Positions 1 through 5,996 of a DNA stretch of 8,041 nucleotides are shown in pieces. A model generated the notes under the pieces. It made no database searches. It was not told the DNA's origin and saw nothing but the letters and a program-made list of their open reading frames with translations. Origin of the DNA: Candidatus Krumholzibacteriota bacterium (GTDB lineage Bacteria; Krumholzibacteriota; Krumholzibacteriia; Krumholzibacteriales; Krumholzibacteriaceae). A program made the translations under genes and the position numbers. Location of the stretch: the NCBI GenBank assembly GCA_030613345.1, contig JAUWMD010000109.1:1-8041 (forward strand). Direction: 5' to 3'. Every line of letters begins with the position of its first letter. Position 1 is the first letter of the stretch.

Positions 1-159
1 GGCGTGACGGTCAAGCGGGTCCGTACAAGCATGCTGAAAGGCAAGACGAAGACGACGTTCATGAGGGCCGGCCGCTTCACCGGGAAGCGTTCCGACCGAA
101 AGAAAGCCTATGTGACACTGGCCAAGGGTGAGAACATCGATATCTTCGATCAGGTATAA
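1..159 (+). CDS. rplW: 50S ribosomal protein L23, C-terminal part
   Basis: This is the 3' end of the L23 gene; the start lies before the window, and 52 codons plus TAA are visible. L23 binds 23S rRNA at the exit of the peptide tunnel, where trigger factor and the signal recognition particle dock. The visible part matches the family's C-terminal half: a basic loop rich in Lys, Arg and Thr, then a GRFTGKRSDRKKAYVTL segment and a short acidic-hydrophobic end (ENIDIFDQV). Its position directly before rplB is the standard S10-operon order. The reading frame is open from base 1. The stop codon overlaps a TATAAT hexamer, discussed under findings. Confidence 0.96.
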   Translation, partial: GVTVKRVRTSMLKGKTKTTFMRAGRFTGKRSDRKKAYVTLAKGENIDIFDQV

Positions 160-175
160 TCTCACCTCGTTGTAT

Positions 176-193
176 AGCCCCTCGCACGGGGCT
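176..193 (+). other. Stem-loop in rplW-rplB gap
   Basis: Bases 176-181 (AGCCCC) and 188-193 (GGGGCT) form a perfect 6-bp stem around a 6-nt loop, in the 56-nt gap between rplW and rplB. No T-run follows, so it does not look like an intrinsic terminator. It could be an mRNA processing or stability element or have no function. The complementarity is visible; any role is inference. Confidence 0.4.
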
Positions 194-215
194 GCTAAAG
201 ACAAGGAACCGATCG

Positions 216-1046
216 ATGGCTCTGAAGAAGTACAAACCGACGACGCCGACGCTGCGTTACAAGACGGTCACCGATTACTCCGGCCTCACGAAGAAGGAGC
301 CGGAGAAATCGCTCATCGAACCGATCAAGAGGACCGGCGGACGCAACAATCAGGGGCGCATCACGATGCGCAGAATGGGCGGAGGCCACAAGCGCCGTTA
401 CCGCAGGATCGATTTCAAGAGGGACAAGCACGGTGTCCCCGCGAAAGTCGCCTCGATCGAGTACGATCCTAACCGTTCGGCTTTCATCTCGCTCCTGCAT
501 TACGCGGATGGAGAGAAGCGCTATATCCTCGCGCCTCACGGGATCAAGGAAGGGGACACGGTGGTATCGGGTCCCGATATCGATATCCATCCCGGGAACT
601 CCCTGCCGCTCGAAAAGATCCCGACGGGTCTGTTCGTGCACAATATCGAGATGATCGCCGGCCGCGGCGGCCAGATGGTCCGCAGCGCAGGCTCATACGC
701 GCAGCTAATGGCCAAGGAGGGTAATTACGTCTCCCTGCGGCTGCCCAGCGGCGCGATCCGCATGGTCCGCAAGGAGTGCTACGCAACCGTAGGCCAGGTG
801 AGCAACATAGATCATGAGAACGTTACGATCGGAAAGGCAGGCAGGTCCCGCTGGCTGGGCAAGAGGCCGAAGGTCAGGGGCGTCGCCATGAACCCGGTCG
901 ATCATCCCCTCGGCGGCGGCGAGGGCCGCTCCAGCGGCGGGCGTCATCCCGTGACCCCGTGGGGCAAGCCGACCAAGGGATACAGGACGAGAGGCAAGAA
1001 GCCCTCTGACAAGTACATCGTCCACAGGCGCAAGAAGAAGAGGTAA
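216..1046 (+). CDS. rplB: 50S ribosomal protein L2
   Basis: L2 is a primary 23S rRNA binding protein needed for subunit joining and for the peptidyl-transferase centre. The 276-residue product has the usual family length (273 in E. coli). The N-terminal OB-fold part includes the GGRNNQGRIT and GGGHKRRYR motifs (about residues 41-65). An SH3-like domain follows, and the C-terminal signature begins at MNPVDHP (225-231) and continues through GGGEGR to HPVTPWG. His230 matches the conserved histidine (E. coli His229, mature numbering) linked to peptidyl transfer. The next position that is His in many bacteria is Leu232 here. The start ATG follows an AAGGA ribosome binding site at 203-207. rpsS begins 3 nt after the stop. 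Confidence 0.99.
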   Translation: MALKKYKPTTPTLRYKTVTDYSGLTKKEPEKSLIEPIKRTGGRNNQGRITMRRMGGGHKRRYRRIDFKRDKHGVPAKVASIEYDPNRSAFISLLHYADGEKRYILAPHGIKEGDTVVSGPDIDIHPGNSLPLEKIPTGLFVHNIEMIAGRGGQMVRSAGSYAQLMAKEGNYVSLRLPSGAIRMVRKECYATVGQVSNIDHENVTIGKAGRSRWLGKRPKVRGVAMNPVDHPLGGGEGRSSGGRHPVTPWGKPTKGYRTRGKKPSDKYIVHRRKKKR

Positions 1047-1049
1047 TAG

Positions 1050-1325
1050 ATGGCCAGATCACTGAAAAAAGGTCCCTATATCGATTACAAGCTTCTCCGC
1101 AAGATCGAGAGGATGAACGAGACCGGCGAGAAGAGGGTCGTGAAGACCTGGGCCAGGCGATCGACCATCCCTCCCGAGTTCGTCGGTCACACGCTGGCGG
1201 TCCACAGCGGAAACAAGTTTGTCCCGGTGTTCATCACTGAGAACATGGTCGGTCACAAGGTCGGCGAGTTCGTCGCGACCAGGACCTACCGGGGGCATAC
1301 GAGCAAGGTAAAGAGAAAGCAGTAG
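1050..1325 (+). CDS. rpsS: 30S ribosomal protein S19
   Basis: S19 sits in the head of the small subunit, pairs with S13 and contacts the A-site tRNA and the inter-subunit bridge. The 91-residue product has the standard length and opens with MARSLKKGPYID. The family signature runs from about residue 32 (KTWARRSTIPPEFVGHT) through VHSGNKFVPVFI to the GEFVATRTYRGH motif near the C terminus. The ribosome binding site GAAGAGG (1037-1043) lies inside the last codons of rplB, and only 3 nt separate the genes, so translational coupling to L2 is likely. Confidence 0.99.
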   Translation: MARSLKKGPYIDYKLLRKIERMNETGEKRVVKTWARRSTIPPEFVGHTLAVHSGNKFVPVFITENMVGHKVGEFVATRTYRGHTSKVKRKQ

Positions 1326-1348
1326 CAGATAAACGGAGGTAGGCGGAG

Positions 1349-1708
1349 ATGGAAGCACGCGCAAAAGCGCGGCACGTGAGGGTCTCAGCGAGGAAGGCAA
1401 GGATTGTCGTCGACCTCGTAAGGGGACTGTCGGTCGAGAAGGCTCTCGAGATACTGAAATTCTCGAGTAAGGCCGTAGCGCGCCCGATAGAGAAGACCGT
1501 CGTTTCGGCCATGCACAACCTGGCCGGACAGTTCGAGCATCCGGTAGAGCCTGCCGAGATGAATATCAAGGAGATATTCGTCAACGAGGGCAGGACGATG
1601 TACAGGATCAGGCCGAGAGCCCAGGGGCGCGCCTACCGTATCCGTAAGCGCAGCAGCATTATCACGGTGGTCGTCGACTACCGGGGAGAGCTCGAGACAG
1701 GAAAGTAA
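1349..1708 (+). CDS. rplV: 50S ribosomal protein L22
   Basis: L22 binds all domains of 23S rRNA; its long beta-hairpin lines the narrow part of the exit tunnel, the site of macrolide-resistance changes. The product is 119 residues (110 in E. coli). It begins with the globular part (RHVRVSARKARIVVDLVRG, about residues 8-26). The hairpin near residues 81-105 has the typical RTMYRIRPRAQGRAYRI sequence, with no insertion or deletion visible in the tip. The ATG follows a GGAGG site at 1335-1339. The 23-nt and 21-nt flanking gaps fit one transcript. Confidence 0.99.
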   Translation: MEARAKARHVRVSARKARIVVDLVRGLSVEKALEILKFSSKAVARPIEKTVVSAMHNLAGQFEHPVEPAEMNIKEIFVNEGRTMYRIRPRAQGRAYRIRKRSSIITVVVDYRGELETGK

Positions 1709-1717
1709 AAGAGAGAC

Positions 1718-1725
1718 GAGGAGGA
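1718..1725 (+). promoter_or_regulatory. Strong ribosome binding site for the TTG start of rpsC
   Basis: GAGGAGGA ends 4 nt before the TTG at 1730 (5 nt from the core GGAGG). It identifies this TTG as the start: the next residues, GQKTHPVGLRLG, are the canonical S3 N terminus, and no ATG or GTG is available at that point. Confidence 0.85.
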
Positions 1726-1729
1726 TATC

Positions 1730-2416
1730 TTGGGTCAGAAGACACATCCCGTCGGATTGAGGCTTGGAATCAACCGGTCGTGGGACAGCAAATGGTTCAC
1801 ATCGAAGAATACGGCCAAATGGCTGGAAGAGGATATCAAGCTGAGGCGCTACATCAAGAAGCGCCTGGCGCGTGCGGGAGTGTCGAAGATCGAGGTGGAA
1901 CGCCGCGGCGACAAGGTCAAGATACATATCTTTACGGCCAGACCCGGTATGGTCATCGGACGAAAGGGAGCCGAAGTGGATTTCCTCAGTGAGGAGCTGG
2001 CCCACCTCACCAACAGGGAAATCAATATCGATATCAAGGAAGTGAAGAAGCCCGAGCTCAACGCCCAGCTCGTGGCTGAGCATATCGCCGGGCAGCTCGA
2101 GCAGAGGGTGTCCTTCAGGCGGGCGATGAAGAAGGCGATCGGTTCGGCGATGAGGATGGGAGCGCTCGGAATCAAGGTCAAGTGTTCGGGAAGGCTGGGC
2201 GGGGCGGAAATGTCGAGGGCGGAAGGTTACATGGAAGGACGAGTTCCCCTGCACACCCTCCGCGCCAACATCGATTATGCCAGGGCGACGGCTTTTACGA
2301 CATACGGCACGGTCGGCGTGAAGATCTGGATCTACCTCGGAGAGATATTTCCCAAGGATTTCAAGCGCCAGCTCAGTGAGTCCGCGATAGATGACTCCGC
2401 GAAGGACCGTCGTTGA
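1730..2416 (+). CDS. rpsC: 30S ribosomal protein S3
   Basis: S3 forms part of the mRNA entry channel in the head of the 30S subunit and, with S4 and S5, contributes to mRNA helicase activity. The 228-residue product is close to the 233 residues of E. coli S3. The N terminus MGQKTHPVGLRLGI is canonical, although its first codon is TTG. A type II KH domain is visible, with its GxxG loop as GRKG at residues 77-80. The C-terminal domain carries RRAMKKAIGSAMRMGA (130-145), whose basic residues correspond to those implicated in helicase action, and later GRLGGAEMSRAE and VGVKIWIYLGE. The stop is followed after 21 nt by rplP. Confidence 0.99.
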   Translation: MGQKTHPVGLRLGINRSWDSKWFTSKNTAKWLEEDIKLRRYIKKRLARAGVSKIEVERRGDKVKIHIFTARPGMVIGRKGAEVDFLSEELAHLTNREINIDIKEVKKPELNAQLVAEHIAGQLEQRVSFRRAMKKAIGSAMRMGALGIKVKCSGRLGGAEMSRAEGYMEGRVPLHTLRANIDYARATAFTTYGTVGVKIWIYLGEIFPKDFKRQLSESAIDDSAKDRR

Positions 2417-2437
2417 ACGAGAGAGGTTGATTGAGCC

Positions 2438-2866
2438 ATGTTGATGCCGAAACGTACAAAATATCGCAAGCAGCAGAGAGGCCGGATGCGGGGCGCGGCC
2501 TACCGGGGCTCGAAGATCAGCTTCGGCGAGTTCGGTCTGCAGGCCGAGGCTCCCGCATGGATCACCAACCGGCAGATCGAGGCTGCGCGAGTCGCGATCA
2601 TGCGTCATATAAAGAGACAGGGCAAGCTGTGGATCCGCGTATTTCCCGACAAGCCCGTCACCGTCAAGCCGGCGGAGACGCGCATGGGTAAGGGCAAAGG
2701 CGCCCCCGAATACTGGGTTGCGGTCGTAAAGCCCGGCCGCATCATGTTCGAGCTCGCGGGCGTGGATCAGAAGGAAGCAAAGAGAGCGATGGAGCTCGCC
2801 GCCGCGAAACTTCCGATCAAGGTGAAGTTCGTTCGCCGCGTCGCAACTGGAAAGGTGGCCGGCTAG
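2438..2866 (+). CDS. rplP: 50S ribosomal protein L16
   Basis: L16 is a late-assembly protein near the A site and the peptidyl-transferase centre that helps position aminoacyl-tRNA. The product has 142 residues (136 in E. coli) and starts with the canonical MLMPKRTKYRKQQRGRM. The signature segment (FGEFGLQA, residues 29-36) is present, as is the conserved PAETRMGKGKGAPEYWVA loop (78-95), which approaches the P-site tRNA. Arg82 matches E. coli Arg81, which is hydroxylated in that species; nothing here shows whether this also happens in this organism. The ATG at 2438 is chosen over the next in-frame ATG two codons later because the family normally keeps MLMPK. Confidence 0.99.
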   Translation: MLMPKRTKYRKQQRGRMRGAAYRGSKISFGEFGLQAEAPAWITNRQIEAARVAIMRHIKRQGKLWIRVFPDKPVTVKPAETRMGKGKGAPEYWVAVVKPGRIMFELAGVDQKEAKRAMELAAAKLPIKVKFVRRVATGKVAG

Positions 2867-2886
2867 ACAACCGGATGGTTTAAGAG

Positions 2887-3099
2887 ATGAAAGCTGTTGA
2901 ACTCAAGGAACTGACACTGGATGAACTGATCAGCCGCGAAGAGGACTTGACCGAAGAGCTGGCCCGGCTGCGGATACAGCTCTCGATCAAGCGCCTGGAC
3001 AATCCCCTTCAGGTGAGGATCGCAAGACGTGACCTCGCCAGGGTGAAGACCATAATCGCCGAGAAGGCGGCGGCAGCGGACGGCGCACAGGAAGGTTGA
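2887..3099 (+). CDS. rpmC: 50S ribosomal protein L29
   Basis: L29 is a small helical-hairpin protein next to L23 at the tunnel exit. The 70-residue product is of family length (63 in E. coli). It shows two long charged helices: residues about 8-35 (LKELTLDELISREEDLTEEL region) and 40-62. The latter contains the family signature NPLQVRIARRDLARVKT starting at residue 39. A short Ala/Gly-rich end (AAAADGAQEG) follows. The ribosome binding site is poor (GGATGG, then a TAAGAG run just before ATG), so translation may depend on coupling to rplP 20 nt upstream. Confidence 0.98.
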   Translation: MKAVELKELTLDELISREEDLTEELARLRIQLSIKRLDNPLQVRIARRDLARVKTIIAEKAAAADGAQEG

Positions 3100-3125
3100 T
3101 CGCCTCCCGGAGCGCCCGGTAAAAC

Positions 3126-3131
3126 GAGGAG
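3126..3131 (+). promoter_or_regulatory. Ribosome binding site fixing the rpsQ start
   Basis: GAGGAG ends 5 nt before the ATG at 3137. An in-frame GTG at 3131 overlaps this site and so cannot be its start, which favours the ATG. Confidence 0.75.
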
Positions 3132-3136
3132 TGGAG

Positions 3137-3394
3137 ATGGAAGAAAGAAAGCCCAGAAAGATTCTTGTCGGGCGGGTCGTGAGCGACAAGATGGACAGGA
3201 CCGTTACGATATCGATCGAGCGGACTTTCCAGCACCCGATGTACAAGAAGATCATAAGGAAAACGTCGAAGATCTGGGCGCACGACGCGGAGAACGAATG
3301 CCGGACAGGTGACAGGGTGAAGGTCATGTCGACGAGGCCGCTGAGCAAGCTGAAGCGCTGGCGCGTAGTCGAGATTATCAAGAGGGCACAGTAG
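3137..3394 (+). CDS. rpsQ: 30S ribosomal protein S17
   Basis: S17 is a primary 16S rRNA binding protein of the 30S body. The product from the ATG is 85 residues (84 in E. coli), an OB-fold beta-barrel. The N-terminal KILVGRVVSDKMDRTVTISI segment and the central HPMYKKIIRKTSKIWAHD stretch are typical of the family, followed by GDRVKVMSTRPLSKLKRWRVVEI near the C terminus. A GTG two codons upstream would give 87 residues but overlaps the Shine-Dalgarno sequence. The gene closes the S10-type block; rplN follows after 13 nt with no terminator between. Confidence 0.98.
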   Translation: MEERKPRKILVGRVVSDKMDRTVTISIERTFQHPMYKKIIRKTSKIWAHDAENECRTGDRVKVMSTRPLSKLKRWRVVEIIKRAQ

Positions 3395-3407
3395 GTAGGA
3401 GACGACG

Positions 3408-3776
3408 ATGATCAAGATGCAGACAAATCTGGTTGTCGCCGACAATTCGGGGGCCAAGACCATCAGGTGTATCAAGGTCCTCGGCGGCTCGCGAAGGCGC
3501 TACGCGTCCTTGGGAGACATCATAAGCGCTTCCGTACGGGTCGCGATGCCGGGTGGAACCGTCAAGAAGGGGCAGCTGGTAAAGTGCGTCATAGTGCGCA
3601 CGAAGAAGGAAGTCAGACGGAAGGACGGCAGTTATATCAGGTTCGACCAGAACGCTGCCGTAGTGATCAACGAGCAAAAAGAGCCAGTCGGGACGAGGAT
3701 CTTCGGCCCGGTGGCAAGGGAGCTGAGGGAGAAGAAGTTCATGAAGATCGTCTCCCTGGCGCCGGAGGTTATCTAA
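3408..3776 (+). CDS. rplN: 50S ribosomal protein L14
   Basis: L14 binds 23S rRNA at the subunit interface, takes part in bridges to 16S rRNA and is the docking site of the silencing factor RsfS. The product is exactly the usual 122 residues. VVADNSGAK (residues 9-17) and the C-terminal GTRIFGPVARELREKKF starting at residue 95 are the family signatures, and the end SLAPEVI is canonical. AGGAG (3397-3401) lies 6 nt before the ATG. In E. coli this gene heads the separate spc operon. Here only 13 nt separate it from rpsQ and no promoter is evident, so it is probably read through from the S10 block. Confidence 0.99.
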   Translation: MIKMQTNLVVADNSGAKTIRCIKVLGGSRRRYASLGDIISASVRVAMPGGTVKKGQLVKCVIVRTKKEVRRKDGSYIRFDQNAAVVINEQKEPVGTRIFGPVARELREKKFMKIVSLAPEVI

Positions 3777-3797
3777 AGTACCGGACGGCAACTCGAC

Positions 3798-4118
3798 ATG
3801 AAGATCAAAAAGAACGATACAGTGAGAGTGGTCGCGGGTAACGCGAAAGGAACCGAGGGAAAGATCCTTAAGGTTTTCCCCGAAAAGAATCGTGTCATCG
3901 TCGAAAAGGTCAATTTGATCAAACGGCACACGAAGCAGACGAGCCAGTCCGACCAGGGCGGAATTGTCGAGAAGGAAGCGCCGATAAGCGCCTCCAACGT
4001 CATTCTCATCTGCCCGAAGTGCAGCAAGCCGACGAGAACGACGTACTCGAGCCTGTCCGATGGCCGCAAGGTCAGGCGCTGCAAGAAGTGCAACGAGACC
4101 CTGAGCGACGAGGATTAA
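3798..4118 (+). CDS. rplX: 50S ribosomal protein L24, zinc-ribbon form
   Basis: L24 is one of the two initiators of 50S assembly and lies near the tunnel exit. The product has 106 residues. A KOW motif occupies about residues 4-31 (DTVRVVAGNAKGTEGKILKV), and the conserved GGIVEKEAPISASNV follows from residue 54. The C-terminal part has CPKC at 72-75 and CKKC at 95-98, a four-cysteine arrangement expected to hold one zinc ion, as in Thermus L24; E. coli L24 lacks these cysteines. The upstream 21 nt contain no good Shine-Dalgarno sequence, only a GGA, so translational coupling to rplN is plausible. The ATG is the only sensible start for the MKIKKNDTV opening. Confidence 0.98.
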   Translation: MKIKKNDTVRVVAGNAKGTEGKILKVFPEKNRVIVEKVNLIKRHTKQTSQSDQGGIVEKEAPISASNVILICPKCSKPTRTTYSSLSDGRKVRRCKKCNETLSDED

Positions 4119-4136
4119 CGTTAACCGAATCTAGAC

Positions 4137-4141
4137 GGTGA
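4137..4141 (+). promoter_or_regulatory. Ribosome binding site fixing the rplE start
   Basis: GGTGA is complementary to the end of 16S rRNA (UCACC) and lies 5 nt before the ATG at 4147. The in-frame GTG at 4138 is inside this site, so it is probably not a start. In E. coli the S8 repressor binds near this junction. Confidence 0.65.
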
Positions 4142-4146
4142 GAGAA

Positions 4147-4701
4147 ATGGCAGATAAGAAACCGAATGTCAGGCAGCTTTACGAAGAGAAGGCAGTCCCC
4201 GAGCTTATGAAGAAATTCGGGTACAAGAATATCATGCAGGTGCCGCGTTTCGAGAAGATCGTCGTCAACATGGGCGTTGGAGAGGCGAGCCAGGACGCCA
4301 AGGTCCTCGAGGCGGCAGTCAGGGACATGACGGCGATCACGGGGCAGGCCCCGGTCGTGTCCAGGGCGCGCAAATCGATCGCGGGCTTCAAGCTCCGCGA
4401 GGGAGTACCCGTGGGCTGCTTCGTCACGCTCAGAGGAGAGCGCATGTGGGAGTTCTTCGACAGGCTTGTCAACGTGGCTGTCCCGCGTATCAGGGATTTC
4501 CGCGGACTCAGCCCGAAGAGTTTCGACGGACGGGGCAACTATTCGATCGGCGTCAGGGAGCAGATAATATTCCCCGAGATCGAGTATGACAAGATTCTGA
4601 AGGTCATGGGGATGGACATAACGATCGTAACAACTGCCGGGACTGACGAAGAGGCAAGGGAGCTGATAACGCTCCTCGGCATGCCTCTCCGCCGGAACTG
4701 A
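4147..4701 (+). CDS. rplE: 50S ribosomal protein L5
   Basis: L5 binds 5S rRNA with L18 and L25 and forms the central protuberance, contacting the P-site tRNA and S13. From the ATG the product is 184 residues (179 in E. coli). The signature near the N terminus, VPRFEKIVVNMGVGEA, starts at residue 32. Next come the TGQAPVVSRARKSIAGFKLREG segment and the RGLSPKSFDGRGNYSIGVREQ region. The protein ends with a ferredoxin-like strand pattern (DITIVTTAGTDEEARELITLLGMP). A GTG start at 4138 would add only MRE and overlaps the ribosome binding site. Confidence 0.99.
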   Translation: MADKKPNVRQLYEEKAVPELMKKFGYKNIMQVPRFEKIVVNMGVGEASQDAKVLEAAVRDMTAITGQAPVVSRARKSIAGFKLREGVPVGCFVTLRGERMWEFFDRLVNVAVPRIRDFRGLSPKSFDGRGNYSIGVREQIIFPEIEYDKILKVMGMDITIVTTAGTDEEARELITLLGMPLRRN

Positions 4702-4704
4702 CCC

Positions 4705-4711
4705 AAGGAGG
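4705..4711 (+). promoter_or_regulatory. Ribosome binding site for the GTG start of rpsZ
   Basis: AAGGAGG is a perfect Shine-Dalgarno sequence 4 nt before GTG 4716. It supports that non-ATG start, since no ATG lies nearby and the translated AKKCLIAKAKRTP is the expected S14 N terminus. Confidence 0.85.
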
Positions 4712-4715
4712 CTTC

Positions 4716-4901
4716 GTGGCCAAGAAGTGTTTGATAGCGAAGGCTAAGAGGACGCCCAAGTTCAAGGTCCGCAGCTACAACCGGTGCGGCCGGTGCGGGC
4801 GTTCCAGGGCCTACATGAGAAGATACGGAATCTGCCGCATATGCTTCAGGGAGCTGGCGCTAGAGGGCAAGATCCCCGGTGTCACCAAGGCAAGCTGGTA
4901 G
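4716..4901 (+). CDS. rpsZ: 30S ribosomal protein S14, zinc-binding type Z
   Basis: S14 is an assembly and decoding protein of the 30S head, contacting S3 and S10. This is the short, 61-residue type Z form rather than the roughly 100-residue zinc-free form of E. coli. The zinc ribbon is CGRC at residues 24-27 and CRIC at 40-43; the ending IPGVTKASW is canonical. The gene starts with GTG behind a perfect AAGGAGG site. It sits in the standard place between rplE and rpsH. In some bacteria this form is replaced under zinc starvation by a cysteine-free paralogue encoded elsewhere; none is visible here. Confidence 0.99.
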   Translation: MAKKCLIAKAKRTPKFKVRSYNRCGRCGRSRAYMRRYGICRICFRELALEGKIPGVTKASW

Positions 4902-4923
4902 TGCCGTTGGTTTGAGACAAACG

Positions 4924-4930
4924 AGGTGAA
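4924..4930 (+). promoter_or_regulatory. Ribosome binding site fixing the rpsH start
   Basis: GAGGTGA lies 7 nt before the ATG at 4938. The in-frame GTG at 4926 is part of this site and is rejected as the start. A short stem, GTTTG-AGA-CAAAC (4910-4922), lies immediately before it. Confidence 0.75.
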
Positions 4931-4937
4931 TGAAGAG

Positions 4938-5333
4938 ATGATGACCGATCCTATTGCTGACATGCTGACCCGGGTCAGAAACGCGTACAGGTCCAACAAG
5001 GACCATGTCGATATCCCGGCATCGCAGATCAAGGCGCAGATCGCGCGGATAATGTACGAGGGCGGATACATAAGCAACGTCAGATTTATCGACGACGGGC
5101 TGCAGGGCTCGATCCGCGTTTACATCAAGTACAACGAAGGCCGCAAGTCGGCCATAGAGGGCATCCGGAGGATCAGCATGCCCAGCCGCAGGGTGTATGT
5201 CACGAGGGACAGGCTCCCCAGGGTCATGGGTGGATTCGGCACCGCCATCATTTCGACATCGCGGGGTGTAATGACCGAAAAGGAAGCCCGCAAGAACGGC
5301 GTGGGCGGCGAGGTGCTCTGCCACATCTGGTAG
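4938..5333 (+). CDS. rpsH: 30S ribosomal protein S8
   Basis: S8 binds the central domain of 16S rRNA and in E. coli also represses translation of the spc operon by binding mRNA near the L5 start. From ATG 4938 the product is 131 residues (130 in E. coli) with the canonical MMTDPIADMLTRVRNA opening. The C-terminal RNA-binding signature runs from GTAIISTSRGVMTEKEARK (starting at residue 101) to EVLCHIW at the end. A second ATG directly follows the first, so the exact initiator could be 4941. Whether S8 autoregulates here cannot be told; no obvious copy of the S8 target helix was recognised. Confidence 0.98.
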   Translation: MMTDPIADMLTRVRNAYRSNKDHVDIPASQIKAQIARIMYEGGYISNVRFIDDGLQGSIRVYIKYNEGRKSAIEGIRRISMPSRRVYVTRDRLPRVMGGFGTAIISTSRGVMTEKEARKNGVGGEVLCHIW

Positions 5334-5361
5334 CGCTGCGCATACGGAGGTTTAGAGAGCA

Positions 5362-5910
5362 ATGTCACGAGTTGGTAAGAACCCGATACCGGTCGCGGCC
5401 GGTGTAACGATCGATCTGAAGAACAACCATATCAAGGTCAAGGGACCGAAGGGCGAGCTCGAGAAGACGCTTCACCCTGACATGATCATCGAAGTGTCGG
5501 CGGATGTCATCCTCGTCAAAAGGCCGACCGAGTCGAAGCAGCACAAGTCCCTTCACGGCCTGACCCGCACCCTCGTGGCTAACATGGTCGAGGGAGTTTC
5601 GGCAGGTTTTATACGGAACCTCGAGATCGAGGGAGTGGAGTACAGGGCCGAGCTCAAGGGCAAGGCGCTCGTAATGGCTCTCGGTTTTTCCCACCAGGTC
5701 CGCTACGAACCCGCTGAGGGCGTCGAGATAGAGGTCCCCGATCCGAAGAAGATCACGGTGAAGGGCATAGACAAGCAGAAGGTCGGGCAGGCCGCCGCCG
5801 AGATACGCGGCTTCAGGCCTCCCGAGCCTTACAAGGGCAAGGGTATTCGCTACGTCGGCGAACAGGTGAGACGCAAAGCCGGCAAGGCTGCAGTAGGGGC
5901 CGGCTTCTAG
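5362..5910 (+). CDS. rplF: 50S ribosomal protein L6
   Basis: L6 lies at the base of the L7/L12 stalk near the sarcin-ricin loop and supports factor binding. The 182-residue product (177 in E. coli) has the usual two similar alpha-beta domains, roughly residues 1-81 and 82-182. It starts with the canonical MSRVGKNPIPV and carries the C-terminal family signature PEPYKGKGIRYVGEQVRRK starting at residue 154. The Shine-Dalgarno ACGGAGG (5344-5350) is somewhat far, 11 nt before ATG. The stop codon falls in a small inverted repeat, and the following 86-nt gap is the first large one since rplW. Confidence 0.99.
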   Translation: MSRVGKNPIPVAAGVTIDLKNNHIKVKGPKGELEKTLHPDMIIEVSADVILVKRPTESKQHKSLHGLTRTLVANMVEGVSAGFIRNLEIEGVEYRAELKGKALVMALGFSHQVRYEPAEGVEIEVPDPKKITVKGIDKQKVGQAAAEIRGFRPPEPYKGKGIRYVGEQVRRKAGKAAVGAGF

Positions 5911-5917
5911 CCGGACC
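5898..5917 (+). other. Inverted repeat across the rplF stop codon
   Basis: CCGGC (5900-5904), TTCTA loop, GCCGG (5910-5914) form a perfect 5-bp stem that can be lengthened by two G-C pairs around a bulged A. It includes the rplF TAG. No T-tract follows, so it is not a convincing terminator. In the gap behind it a GGAGG at 5931-5935 has no start codon at usable distance. Confidence 0.35.
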
Positions 5918-5996
5918 GCAACTGATGGACGGAGGCGGGGTCGTCGGAGCGAAGCGGCCCGCGCGCCCCGGCCGATGACAGGAGTTGGACGAAGAG

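Noticed and set aside
128..472. A 114-codon + frame from the end of rplW into rplB
   Set aside because: It overlaps two certain genes in a different frame, has no ribosome binding site and resembles nothing known.
1385..2608. A 407-codon open frame on the - strand across rplV, rpsC and rplP
   Set aside because: It lies wholly opposite three unmistakable ribosomal protein genes, has no recognisable family and reflects GC-rich codon use on the coding strand.
4926..4928. GTG start giving a longer S8 (and likewise GTG 4138 for L5, GTG 3131 for S17, TTG 5985 for L18, TTG 7252 for L30)
   Set aside because: Each alternative codon lies within or against the Shine-Dalgarno sequence. The downstream ATG gives the canonical N terminus at good spacing, except in rplR, where the spacing is long (12 nt).
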